64,000 nucleotides of DNA from Typha latifolia (GCA_019914945.1 CM034107.1:3286001-3350000); one strand, 5' to 3'; positions 26,047 through 37,743 are shown, counted from the stretch's first letter. Notes: generated from the sequence alone by a model not told the origin. Numbers and translations are program-made.

Positions 26047-26473
26047 GTACTTGGCTGCTTCTTCTTTCTTTTTCTTTTTTTTGACTATGTTTGCATCTTT
26101 ATATCATGTTATGTTTGTTTGTATTCTGACCATTTTGATAGTTGATTGCATGTAATTAATGAACTCCTTTTACAATTCTTGGCATACTACCAAGCTATGC
26201 AATTTAGAGTTTCGATTAAATTTTCATACTCCATAGGAAAACTCTCCAGAACTTTGATGGCATGGTTCCAACTACGTACGAGTGACAGTTCCAAACACTA
26301 AGTGAAAGACGAAAAGGCCTCCAGAACTTTTAAGTAATATTTAATCACCAGAACGAGAATGCAAAACCTAACATAATAATGGTGGAATATATTGATTTAC
26401 ACTATTGAACAAGGGTCTTTATGGGACAGCCGTATGGAAATGATTATGGTTGTTATTGGGTTTAGAGACTAAG
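26047..26473. repeat. 3' flank shared with the second B3 gene
   Basis: Similar to 29850-30220: both contain GGCATACTACCAA, CATACTCCATAGGA and GAATGCAAAACCTAA in the same order. The tandem duplication therefore included at least 380 bp of downstream DNA. No gene in this interval. Confidence 0.6.
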
Positions 26474-26649
26474 CGAGGGGTGGCAATTTTTGATCCAAAA
26501 AGGTTTTAAACCGGTTCGAGTTTAGCATAATTAATTTTAGATTATAGCTGATTTAAACTCGTTTACGTTAAATAATTAGGTCATTTTAACTCATTCATGA
26601 TAAACAGGCTCACCTAGCCGTTTTGTTTTGCCTAGGAGGAGAGAAGAAG

Positions 26650-26691
<42 letters not shown>

Positions 26692-27220
26692 CTAGCAGAA
26701 GGGTTTCGCTCTTCTTCTTCTTCTCCATTCTTGCTCCAAGGCAAGCCTTTCTCCCCTTTTACTCTGTCTCCGTCTCCTAGACCTAGGCTGTGACTTTTGT
26801 AATATCTTCTATGTTCTCTTTGGACTTGTTGCAATGCACTTATTTTGTTGTGCTGCAACTGCTTACAAAGTTGTGGTGCTTGTTCATGGGTCATCGCCCA
26901 ATATCTCTATTTCTACTGTGTATCAAGCCCTTACTAGTTTCCAGTCAAACTAATGAAGTCTTTTGCCTATGGACTTTTCTTTTTAAAAAGAATAATAGAG
27001 AAAGAAGAACAAGTAGATTTAAGCCTAATTTAAGCTTAAATCAAGTTCGACTTAAATCTAGTTGAAATTGAATCTTGGATGGCCTATACTTAATGAAATT
27101 CCATTAAACATGTAAGCAAATTATAATTTATTTATTATTTATAATCAATATACATATTAAAATGTAAATCTGAGTCTTATTAAGCCGAGCTTGATTATTT
27201 TGACAGCCCTACATATATAG
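26474..27220. mobile_element. Insertion between the B3 duplicates with hAT-like ends (putative)
   Basis: Starts near AGGGGTGGCAATTTTTGATCC and ends GAGCTTGATTATTTTGACAGCCCT, the latter almost the same as the right end of the hAT element at 41826. It separates the duplicated 3' flank of copy 1 from the duplicated 5' flank of copy 2. Inside is a (CT)n run at about 26651-26686. No 8-bp target duplication was recognised, so the boundaries are tentative. Confidence 0.4.
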
Positions 27221-27261
27221 GCATTCTCTAATCACCTTTCTCATACGAAGAACAAAGGAAA

Positions 27262-28360
27262 AGGGAGCAGGAATCAACTGATCACATCATCACATTTATT
27301 GTTAAAAGCTTAAGCTGTTAAGAATCAACTGATCACATTATGCACCCCTTTTCCCCCCCTTTTTTTTTGTGATTTCTCTGATGATTCTGAGAGTACTGTC
27401 AGAGAGAAATATTCACGCAGCCTTTAAGTTGTTGGAAAGGGTTGTTTTCACATGTATTGGTACAGTTTGCAGATCAAAATTCTAAATTTAGCACTTTATT
27501 TTTCGGATCTTAGAAAAGTTATTGTGTTGTGGACCGAGTTAAAGATGAGATTTGGTAGAGTTGATAGTGGGCGATTAGGTGGTAGAATCGATACAGATGA
27601 TGAAATCTAGAGAGCAGAAGCTGCAGGGATAATAGAGATCTCGCAAGGTAATTTGATACTTTGGGGGAAAAAGGAGGGAGTAGGTGGTCTCGGATTGCGG
27701 TATTCAAATGTTGTTAGAGGAGTGTTTGAAAGCTTTGTTCTCAAGTTAGAGCATTCAAACGTCGTTGGTTGGCCACTCAAATGCCTCAATGTTCTCGTAC
27801 TCTCGAATTTTGGCATTCGAACATAGTTTGCCAATCGTTCGGACGCCTTAAGAAAGACTTCTCTTATGTTCAACTATCAGAACATTGATAACCGGGTGTT
27901 CAACCACACGAGCTTGATCCCAAAAGTTATTCAAAAACAGAAAACAACTAATACTATAATATATATGTTCAATCCAATAAACTCAATATATAGCATTTTA
28001 ATATCTAAAGTGCCAAAATATTTATATTCTGAAGGTTTACATATATATATATATATATATACATATATTGATGTGTGTGTGTGTGTGTGCACGGATTGAA
28101 TTGGTTTCAAGAGATGTATGGAAGAAGAGGCGATGAGAAAAATTAATCACCATGATCAAAAGGGAAGAATATCAGAGAGAAGGTAGAGAAGGTACATAGT
28201 ACATGTTAGACTTCTTCTTCTCTTTCTTTCTCTTTCAACGTTTACCTTCTTTTCCCATCTCGATCCTCCTCACATGGAATGAGCCTCCATGGCATTATCT
28301 TCATACAATTTGTACTTCACCATTAATCCATGCCTCATGTCAGGTTATTACTTCCATGGC
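27262..28360. other. Upstream region of the second B3 gene
   Basis: The first 200 bp is a duplicate of 23726-23940. The rest is AT-rich and includes an (AT)n/(GT)n run at about 28040-28090. No gene seen. Confidence 0.5.
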
Positions 28361-28585
28361 ATTGCAATGATAGTCCTTGATTTTATTCCCATATCATGCA
28401 AAATCTGTGTACAGAGAGAGGTACCAAAGAATTAATTAGTATTGTTATTTCTTTAGAGACTTAAATAAGGCAAATTGCAATGATAGTCCTTGATTTTATT
28501 CCCATATCATGCAACATCTGTGTACAGAGAGAGGCATTAAAGAACTAATTAAGATTGTTATTTGTTTAGAGACTAAATAAGGCAA
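28361..28585. repeat. Two-copy tandem repeat, period 113 bp
   Basis: Copy 1 (28361-28473) and copy 2 (28474-28585) both begin ATTGCAATGATAGTCCTTGA and run through TGTGTACAGAGAGAG to AAATAAGGCAAATT with few differences. The repeat sits about 185-410 bp upstream of the second B3 gene and is absent from the first copy's promoter. Confidence 0.85.
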
Positions 28586-28635
28586 ATTAGTCAATTTTGT
28601 ATGCGTGGGCTAGTTAAGAGAGGTGGCTAATTTTG

Positions 28636-28638
<3 letters not shown>

Positions 28639-28693
<55 letters not shown>
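28639..28693. repeat. (TA)n microsatellite at the TATA-box position of B3 copy 2
   Basis: About 55 bp of uninterrupted TA repeat. It aligns with the short TATATTATATA of the first gene, since both are followed by ATTTCTAAG(G/A)AAGAAGTAGCTAC before the leader. It ends 75 bp upstream of the ATG. Confidence 0.8.
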
Positions 28694-28695
<2 letters not shown>

Positions 28696-28768
28696 CTAAG
28701 AAAGAAGTAGCTACTCTCACCTTCATCCAAACATTATTTTAGTCGATCTCTTACTCTCAAAAAACAAT

Positions 28769-29849
28769 ATGGCAGCCGTGGATAGGATTCGGTCAAAATT
28801 CTTCAAAGTTTACCTGCCACCTTCATTTGACACGATGGTATTCATCTCATTCTCTCCTCTCTCACCTTCTTCTCCATCCAACCTCACACGTACCCTTCTC
28901 TCATTGCAGAAAATTCCATCAGAATTTACCCATGAGCATCTCAGAACCGAGCACGGTGGGAAAGCCATGCTGTTAATTACCACACTAGCAGTGTTCTGGC
29001 ACGTCACGCTCCACCGCGACGGCTCCGACATCTACTTCGCAGGCGGTTGGCCAGAGTTTGCTCGTGCTCACGAGCTGCTCGCCGGCTACTTCGTAGTCTT
29101 CTGCCACGAGGGCAACCTCGTGTTCACCGTCGAGGTGTTCGACCTCACCGGATGCAAGAAGTACTATTCTACGTGGAATTACGCCGCAAAGCCGACGATC
29201 GAACTCGACGATGATTCTACCGACAGTGAGGCCTACCTCTCTTCTTCTTCTTCTTCGTTTACATCTTTTTTTTTTCCTTTTTCCTTGTCTCACGGTGGAT
29301 GCATGCATGCATGCGAATGTTGTTTAAGATGATGACATGCAAAGTCCATCTTCATGCTCTACTAAGAAGAAGAAGCAAGAAACGAGCTGCAAGAAACGAG
29401 CAATTGAAGGGAGGCCACCTTCACCTATTCTGGTACCAAAGAAGGAAGGGAGGAAGATCTCCTGTGTCGATCCAGTGCCACAGTTGGAGAAGATCCTGAG
29501 GCCTTACAACTTCAACCATAAGTATATGGTAAATTTTTCCATATGTCACTAATTTTTTATATAAAATCTCTACAAATATGCCACTCAATGATTGCATGGA
29601 TACCCCCTCATGCAGAGTATATCCAAGGGATTTTGCACCCGGCATGGCCTCTTGAAGAAGGCTGAGATGTTGTTCAAGAACTCAGAGGGGAGGTCATGGC
29701 CAGTAAAGTTCTTCCCTGGTAATGAGGAGAGCCACTTTGGGAAGGGATGGGACAAGTTCTCCTCAGATAACAAACTTAAAGAAGGAGACAAGTGCGTCTT
29801 CCAGCTTGTGGCTAAAGATGAAATGAATGTCCAGATTGTGAGAAAGTGA
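28769..29849 (+). CDS. Double-B3-domain (REM-type) DNA-binding protein, copy 2
   Basis: Tandem paralogue of the gene at 24593, in the same orientation. Four exons, 28769-28837, 28910-29225, 29329-29528 and 29616-29849, give 272 aa. Exon lengths equal those of copy 1 except exon 2, which is one codon shorter (GCKKYYSTWN against GCKKSYNPTWN). Both B3 domains are intact. Differences are substitutions scattered through the protein, for example SFDTM for SFDMM and FARAHELLAGYFVV for FARAHELLAGYFLV. The open frame suggests it remains functional. The last intron is compact (87 bp). Promoter differences (TA expansion and 113-bp repeat) may make its expression differ. Confidence 0.87.
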
Positions 29850-30579
29850 GTGGAATTTAATTGTATTTTTGACTATGTTGTGAACTTTTATCTGTAGATT
29901 CCCCTGTTCTTATGTTGTAATGAACTCCTTTTGCATGCTTTTATGAGATACATTTGTTGGCATACTACCAAACTATTCAATTTAGACTTTGATACATTTT
30001 CCATACTCCATAGGATAACTCTGTTTAAGAAGGTTTTAACCATGCCCAGAATATAGTCAACAAAAAAAAGTTATCCAGGCCAAAACATGGATGACGCTTT
30101 TATCTCCAGAACTTTTCAGGCATGACTTCAAATGAGAATGCAAAACCTAATAACATAATGTGGGAATTAACACTAACAGCTCACAGATTTTGAATAAACA
30201 TTCGACAAGAGTCATTATGGGATATTACACACACTTTGTGCTATTGTTGACATACGAAGTAGGAAGTGTGCCGCCGCATTAAATAGAGATCAATTCCAAC
30301 ACCTTGCGACATCAATCAGTAGATGAATAGTCACTTACTCAGTTCAGACCATGAGGTTTACAGAGATCTGAGCTCCCAAGCAATTCAAGTCAGAAACATA
30401 TGCACGAAAATAGTTTCAATTGATGATATAATAGTATGCTCCTTCCTGACTATATCATTCTTAAGCTGCTCACCTATAAGAGGCAAAAAGCGCTAAAAAT
30501 TAGCAAAAAGATGGCCAATGGTGTGGAAAAGTGCCAGAAATTTCCTCCCTCAGCTTATCAATGTCTCACACTTCCAAAC
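29850..30579. other. Intergenic between B3 copy 2 and the FLX-like gene
   Basis: 29850-30220 is the duplicated 3' flank shared with 26047-26435. The remainder probably holds the 3' UTR of the convergent minus-strand gene ending at 30580. Confidence 0.5.
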
Positions 30580-32747
30580 TTATCTACGGAGAGAATTTCC
30601 ACCACGAGGTGCTTCATAAGCACTTCCAGCACGAGTTGGAGTTTGCCCTAATCCGTAGCCTTGGGGCTGTGTTGATCCATATGGTGAAGGCTGGGGCTGT
30701 GTCGATCCATATGGTGAAGGCCCCTGCACCGATGCATAGTTGGGTGGTGCTTGTGTTGATCCATAGGGAGACGGTGACAGTGCTGTGCTGAATCGGGCAG
30801 CATTATGTCCAGTGGCCACAGCTGCCTGGGCTCCCACTGTTGCTCCTCTAGGAGCATCATTCCCAGAACCTCTAGGGGCCTCATAGCCACTAGCCCTTGG
30901 TGCCTCATAGCTTCCTCCTCTGGAAGCATCATAACCAGCAATCCTGGAAGCATCATATGTGGGACCTTTCTGTACATCATAACCAGCCCGAGATGCAGCT
31001 CCAGTAGGGCCTCCACCATATGGAGCTGTACCAGTAGAAGGACCACGTGCCTGTTTCCAAATACCAACAATCTATGTTATCATTATCTTCAAGGATTAGC
31101 ACAATATGTCAAGAAAGTTTGAGTTAGTAGAAACAGAGAAATAATAATAACACAATCAATTTCCATCACCTGTTGCTGTTTCCTTCAAATATCATACTCT
31201 ACTGGATCTAAACGGGCAAGCAATATCTTCTTACAATATTCTAAAAGAAACTATGCATATTTCTTCAAATCAAAATGCAATAACCTAAAAGAAAATACAT
31301 GTGAGAAAAGATGCACGAGAAGCAACAAATCTTTCATCCTTTCAATCTTAAATAAGCCAGATATAACTGGTAAACAAAATTATAATCGTCCTCTAGCTGA
31401 GGAAGCATCTTTCTACTACCAGCTCATAATGATGATGCTCTCAGAGCACTGTACTGGTGCAAATTTTATATGCCGACCACTAAAAATATCTGAATCCAGC
31501 AGAATTAGTAGGAAAAGCAGGGATTTTGAGTAGATGATGGCTCAAATAAGAACGGGCATCTTAAAAGCTACGCATGTAAAGAGACTAGGAAAAAGTGTAA
31601 CAGATGTAGGAGTTGATCAAATTCTAGATGACGGACCAGTTACTATAAAAATTTGAAGTATGAATGGGTTGGGAATCATGCAGGAGAGAACTGGGATTGC
31701 AAAAGACGATTATAGATGATCCTCACCTGGGGAATCCCATAACCCTCTTCATAAACATTTTGTCCAACAGAAAGATGTCCAGATGTATCATTCTCCTTTG
31801 GTGCACTATTGCTACCATATGCCCCATCTATATCACAGAAAATAGAAGGCAATGGCAGTGTGTCAATTGATTTTTAGACTAAATAATTTACTATTTGCGG
31901 TGAAAAAGTATCATCTAGTATTCATACCCAAAGCATTTGTAGCACTTTTATCCAAGTTACCAGATTTTGACAATGCAACACGAAGATTTTCCACCTCTCT
32001 CACCATGGAAACATAATTTCTTTCCATCACTTCAAGTGACTCATAATGGTCAACCCGGATTTTCCTTTCATAATCATATGTAGATCTGCAAAAGGTAAGG
32101 AGACAAAAAAAGGACATTTATAGAGCTAGAGAATACCATCAACAAACAAAATCACAAAGGCTGAAGCATAGATACTATAAAAAAAGCTCAGACCTGCAGT
32201 GTTGATATTCTTGTCTGACAGCCTCCAGTTCGGAAATTAGTGCTGGGATTTGCTGCATATCACCATGGTTCCTCTGCAAATCCTGAGTCAGCTGTTGTAC
32301 CTTGGAAATTAACTCCTGTCTAACTGCTACCAAGTTTTGAGCTTCTGCATGCATCTGTTGCAACTCCACTTTAATAGGCTCAGAAGATTTTAGATCAGCT
32401 TCCATGTTTGCTATCCTGTCCATGAGAACTCTCTTCTGTTGCTCTTGCTCAACTTGAACAGCACTGATGTGTTCTTGAAATCTCTGCAATTCCTGCTGAA
32501 CAGCAGCTAACTCCTGCCTCAATGATGAATGGGTAGCAGCAAGCCTTTGGTTCTCCATTGCAAGCCTCTCCATCTCCACGTGTTGCATAGCAAGCTTCTG
32601 CTCCATAATTTCTGGGGGAGGCAACATTTCGAATGGAAAGGCACCAGATGGAGCACGGATTCCTGGACCAAATGGATCTGGGTGTAGCACTCCAGGGCCA
32701 GGAAGTGGCCGACGTTGGTGAAGAGGTATACGCCCTTTGCTTCCCAT
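30580..32747 (-). CDS. FLX-like coiled-coil protein with repetitive Gly/Tyr/Ser tail
   Basis: Member of the FLX/FLX-like family; Arabidopsis FLX works with FRIGIDA to activate FLC, and related proteins have other developmental roles. Four coding exons, 32747-32194, 32085-31928, 31827-31727 and 31050-30580, give 427 aa. The start MGSKGRIP and RRPLPGPGVLHPD are family signatures. Residues of about 46-225 form a long coiled coil rich in Glu, Gln, Leu and Met, including ISKVQQLTQDLQR and EYQHCRSTYDYE. The tail from about residue 270 is low-complexity, with repeated YDASR/YEAPR units and three PYGSTQ units. An upstream in-frame ATG at 32795 exists, but the family starts at MGSKGR. A separate leader exon probably lies at about 35482-35580. 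Which FLX-like subgroup it belongs to is not settled. Confidence 0.88.
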
Positions 32748-33040
32748 ATTCCTCAACAAAACTGGGCCTATCAATGATGACGCCAATTCAGGCACAACTA
32801 ATTTTCAATCATGGAATCATTCTTTGACATGGGAATAAAGGAGAAGAGTATGGAATTTAAGCATCGCAAAAGGCACAAAATAGAGTGATTATATAAAATA
32901 TTCTTTGCTGAATAGCTACTTGCTAATTAATTTGATCATTGTCCTTTGCTCCACTACAGGACCACAGGTTTTAATCAACTTACTAAAATAAAATTTAAAA
33001 AGGTATGGATAGTGTAGAGTAACTATATTTTGGTTTGTCT

Positions 33041-33740
33041 CCAAGGTTCTAAATATCAATATCGATCATAGAAAAAAACTACATATTGGCAATATCAGTC
33101 ATTTTGGCTATTGAATCGGCATTTTACTTTCAGAATACTTTTTAACTACTTAAATTCTAAAAAATGATGTAAAACATAGGAATTCCCAAAAGTTCATAAA
33201 AATGACAAAATTCAGAAAATTTAGATTACTCACATAAAAGAAAAATAAAATAATATGAAGAGTGCAAATACTAAGAACAATATTAAATTATGAATGGATT
33301 TAGTAAATACATGTGCTCATTGTTGTCATCACCTCAGAATAGAGGTTGCAAAAAGCCTCTTGTAAATGAGGATAACAACCACCTTTGCAACAAAGGTCAT
33401 CCTAGGAGGTTTTAAACTAAAAGGTAAAAAAAGGGTGGAGTGAATAAAAGAAATAGAAACAGAAAAGAAAAAAGAGAAAGAAAGAAAAATGGGAAGAAAA
33501 CATAAAATTGGCACCCAGTACATTAGGACATCAATAATTAAATCCAGCTTTTCATATGATCTACATATAATCTGCATAAAAAAGAAAATCAAAATTTGTG
33601 TTTACAGCAGATATGTATCGACTGACACAGCCAATACTAGGCCATTTTGAACCGAAACCAAGGAAAATTTGGTTTTGTATCAGTAACGGTCAATACCGAT
33701 GGGTATCGGTATCGGCCAATACATCAAACCGTTCATCATT
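33041..33740. mobile_element. Putative non-autonomous element in the FLX-like leader intron
   Basis: The left part contains CTAAATATCAATATCGATCAT and the right part GGGTATCGGTATCGGCCAATA, an inverted, ATCG/CGAT-rich arrangement typical of plant DNA-element ends of the 'TATCGGCCGATA' kind. Interior is non-coding. Boundaries and superfamily are uncertain. Confidence 0.3.
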
Positions 33741-33999
33741 ATCTCAGCTCCTGTTTTTGGTGAAAATTTGAGAATTAAGATTTTGATTCTCAAAGTGTAG
33801 TAGCCTAAGATTGGTTCAGTTCTTGATTCCAATTAATTATCTGTCGCTACATTGAATTGCAACATATTTCGAGACCAATATGATTGGTCCATATTTTCGC
33901 TAATGGATATATATTCTAGCCTAAGATATTGCAGTTTCAAGGAAATAAGTTTATCAACAGGGGGAAGATCAAGCACAAAGTCCTTAATTTATAAGAGAA

Positions 34000-35470
34000 T
34001 GAATTTCTAATCAGTTGATTTTATGTGACTCACTGAATCTCGACACATCTCAATTAAATTGCTGAAAATTTTAACATGCAAAATTTTAAATTCTAAATTT
34101 TAGATCTTTGAAGGCATCTAATAAGTTATCATGAAGACATGAATTACTGTGAAGTGCTCCAAAAGTGTGTCCACTAGACAACCCAATTAGATCTAACTTA
34201 AGCTGATTGTAAGCCTGATTTGTGATTGATCAAACCAAATGGGTCACAGTAGAGTAAGTCATAAGTCCACTTTCATCGAGCCAGTTAATTTTCACTATAA
34301 CTGAAGTGTAACTATGTATTAAAGCCTTTGATATGATTGTAGCACCTGTTTATTATGCTCAAGAGAACCTAGGGAATGGTGATGGAAGCCTAGCGTATCA
34401 GTTATGAAGGGAAGAGTGGAACTCCAATTTCAGACAGGTAGGGAAAATTTTAAGGTGGCTCTATTACATGACTAAGTCTAGTCCTTCAAAAGTGTTAACC
34501 CAACAATTATAGATTGATCACCGTATATTAAATAAAACAATGTAAAATGCAAAATTCCTATTGACAATCAGTTACTCTTGCATAATGTTTAACCCTAGGA
34601 AAACCTACCACCTGATAACTGATGCAAGCAAGAGTAGATTACAGAAAGAGAGCATCAGGTAGAATATAATGATCAATCTCTTGTATCATCCTGGGAAGAT
34701 TTCCTTCTTTATCTTTCAAAATTGATAAAAATATATCGAACTTCACAGAGAGATAAGTATTAAAATCCCTAAAATATATCAGGTAGTATTGTGCCTTTTG
34801 AGGGTAGATACTCCAAGGACAACGTCTTCCACCATACAGACAGCACTATAGGGTTCGCTTTAATCCATCCTATCTTATCAATGACATATCTCTGGAATAG
34901 CAAAATTCAAGCAGGGTTGAGTTTTGCATTTTGCAATATTAAGAACACAAGTTTGCCAACTCAAGGTCATCCGATTCCTTCTCTTCTCAATCTCAGAACA
35001 ATGGTAAGATGTCCTATGGATTTGGTTCGCCAAAATCTGACATTGCTCTTATTAGATATGTAAAATAATTCACAAAAAAAAAAAATCACTATCTAACAAT
35101 TACAGGTAATCCTCCCTAAATCACAGAAGACAGCATCAACTTTAAGCTACAAAATTCGTGAAAACATGCTAAGAATCATCCAAACCAGCTCAAGACTCCG
35201 AGCTTTTATCTATAACCTACTGAACCGGCTCAAGATTTGTTCTTTCGGACGTGATTTTAGTCCAGCAGCCTCTATTGAATCAAAGTAATTTGCATTTCTC
35301 TAAATTTCTTTCTTATGAATTCAGAAGCTAATTGCCTACAAGAAATCCAAGCCAATGGCAAGATAAATTCATCATCCTATTATGCAAAAAATGGGGGGAA
35401 ATTGAAGAGAAGAAGAGAGAAGGCACCCGCGAAAAGGATAACCGTGGGACTTGACGAGATGAGCGAGAAT
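34000..35470. other. Remainder of the FLX-like 5' UTR intron
   Basis: No conserved coding sequence seen. This is taken as intron because the leader exon ends with a good donor at 35481/35480 and the ATG exon lies at 32747. Plus-strand ORFs here are short and without domains. Confidence 0.4.
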
Positions 35471-35481
35471 GGAGGACTTAC

Positions 35482-35580
35482 GAATGAAAGGATTAGGGCT
35501 TCCTCTCCTCTGCGCTTTCGGGTAGGGTTGGCGATCACACAGCTCAGACGCGGAGAGGATGGTGTAAGAATAGCCGAATA
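35482..35580 (-). other. Non-coding first exon (5' UTR) of the FLX-like gene
   Basis: On the minus strand this GC-richer segment ends ...CCTTTCATTC followed by GTAAGTCC, a strong donor, and contains AGCCCTAATCC-type leader sequence. It would splice across about 2.7 kb to just before the ATG at 32747, where GATAG and CCCAG acceptors exist. The 5' end is a guess. Confidence 0.45.
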
Positions 35581-35714
35581 GGGCTTCTTTTTTCTATTGG
35601 ATGTTAAATTGCCAATGCTTACAAGAATGAGGTTTATTTTTATTTTTTTTATTTTTATTTTAGCAAGTTTTTGTGTTTTAAGGAAAAAAAAAAGACTGCA
35701 TTAAAATTTAAACT

Positions 35715-36440
35715 TGGCAAATACAAAAGTCTCCCCAAAGACCAAAAATGCACTAGGGCAAAAGGTAATCCTCATCCCAAGTACACTCGAAGCCTAAGAT
35801 TTTACCTTTACAAGCAAGCCAATCTGCAACGCGATTAGTTTGTCTAAAAATATGTGTAACTCTACAATTATTAAAATTGCTAGCTAGGATTTTTATATCG
35901 TCAATGATAATTAAAATGGACCGAGGAGGTGGTTGACCCTTGGCTAAGATATTAACCAGTATAGTAAAATTTGTCTTGAGCCAGACATTTGTAAAATTTC
36001 TTTCTGTAATAGTCCTTAATGTTTCCCTAATGGTTGTGGCTTCGACAGTCAGCGCAGATCAATTACCTATAAGGTACCCGCCGACTTTCACCTCCTAACC
36101 TCCTCCTTACTTAAATAAGCCAGCGAAAGTGGCCGACTTAAAAAACTTACCTATAAGGCTGAATCTTAATTCCAACATACTTTCTTTCATTTTTTTTTAG
36201 GTCGAAAGAAACTGCTGTTGCAGCATAACTTTGGATTCACTGAATAATAGACCCATAGTCAGTAGCAAAAGCTTGAGCAGTAGGAGAGATTTGCCAAGCT
36301 TTAAACAGTTGGGCCTATGTGCTTGGCAGAGGTTGTTGTCTTTCAATGGATTCTTTAATATGGACCTTTACTTCACCACTAACCCTTCACCAGCAGTCTC
36401 CACATTGACCTTCTTAGACTGGGAACCCACTTCCTTCAAG
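35715..36440 (-). pseudogene. Decayed LINE (non-LTR retrotransposon) RNase H fragment
   Basis: Reading the minus strand from about 36060 to 35715 gives an RNase H-like (RVT_3) stretch: LTVEATTIRETLRTI, then VTHIFRQTNRVADWLACKG and GFECTWDEDYLLP. FRQTNRVADWLA is the conserved end block seen in plant LINE ORF2 proteins. In-frame stops interrupt it (for example just before SALTVEA and after DEDYLLP). More decayed sequence continues to about 36440. There is no intact reverse transcriptase next to it, so it is a dead fragment. Confidence 0.65.
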
Positions 36441-37333
36441 TAGGAGCCGTCATTAGATAACACCAATGGGTTGGAGGCTTGAGAATAGGCGAGATTGTGG
36501 GGGGACCAAAATGGGGGAGACGTCCATGGGAAATCACTAATTAACTTCTATACTATTTAAAATACAACACTCTAGTTATTTAGCAAGTTACCTATGTATT
36601 ATTGACCAAACTGTAAATATAAAATAAAGATATAAAAATTTATAAAATAAGATTAGAGAAATATTTTCTCTCATTTTGATAGATATTTTAACAGAGATAC
36701 AAGAAAGACCACTTTTTCTCTCTATGTGTCTTATATCCAAACAACAAAAAAAGATAAATTTATTTCTTATTTTTTAGGTTAAATATATTTTGTCCTCCTA
36801 TACTTATGTCCAAAATTATTTTACTTCTTGTACTTTAAAAAATCGAAGCAAGTCCTTATACTTACGGTTAAAGTGAGACGGTTAGTTTTTCAATTCAAAT
36901 TAATGGAGTGTGCCTAAAGAATTTCAAAAAATAAATAGTGGGCTGAATTTCCTTCATTTTTATTTTTTTACGAACAAAAATATCATTCTCTTCTTATATA
37001 AGCATTTCTTTCTCTTCTAATAATATCTACGTGTTTTCTTTTTCTTACTTTCTAAATTATGTTAACTATACAGTCAATTTTATAAAACCTGGTTTTTATA
37101 AAATTTAATATTTATATAACATCTTGGAACAAGACAAATATAGAGTTAAAAAAATCAGATAAAAAATCATATATTTTGCTTAATAAATAAGACTATGTTA
37201 TTTTGATTATTCAAGCGTGCTCCATTATCTTTGATAGAAAAACTAACGGTTTAAATTTAATCATAACTTTTATTTTTTTTTAATCTTTTGTATTTTTTTC
37301 CATCTAAGTATAGCATAAATATACATGTATTCA
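36441..37333. other. AT-rich spacer
   Basis: No gene seen. The piece from about 36778 (TTAGGTTAAATATATTTTGTCC) resembles one end of common plant MITEs, but no matching opposite end was found. Confidence 0.4.
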
Positions 37334-37341
37334 GATATAAG
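37334..37341. repeat. hAT target-site duplication, left copy
   Basis: GATATAAG directly before the element; the identical 8 bp recurs at 41827-41834. Eight base pairs is the diagnostic length for hAT elements. Confidence 0.9.
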
Positions 37342-37616
37342 TAGGGGTGTAAACGAGCCGAGTTTGATCGAGCCTGGCTCTATTAATTTCGAGCCTGTCT
37401 TTGTGATTAAGCTTGAATTGAAATAATTTCAATCCGAGCAAATTTCGAACTCGAGCTAATTTCGAGCTTTAAACAAGCATAAACGAGCTGCTCAATTAGC
37501 AATTTCAAGCCTTATCAATTTCAAACCATTTTCGAGCATGAGCAAGCTTGAATTAATTTAGGCTTGAATCAAGTTTGAAATAAAACCTAATTCAACTATA
37601 AAGATATAAATATTAT

Positions 37617-37743
37617 CAAAATATAAATTACAAGCAATAAAGATAAATGAGTTAGAAAATTACAATCAACCAAAATATAAATTACAAGTAACAAAGATAA
37701 TTGTCTCAAAAAACTACAAGCAACCAAAATATAAATTACAAGC
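37617..37743. repeat. 54-bp tandem repeat inside the hAT element
   Basis: CAAAATATAAATTACAAG occurs at 37617, 37671 and 37725, exactly 54 bp apart, with similar spacers. It lies downstream of the transposase gene, between its stop and the element's left end. Confidence 0.8.

Noticed and set aside
30648..31070. 140-codon Met/Leu-rich ORF in another frame of the FLX-like last exon
   Set aside because: Out-of-frame reading of the repetitive tail; composition is an artefact of the repeats.
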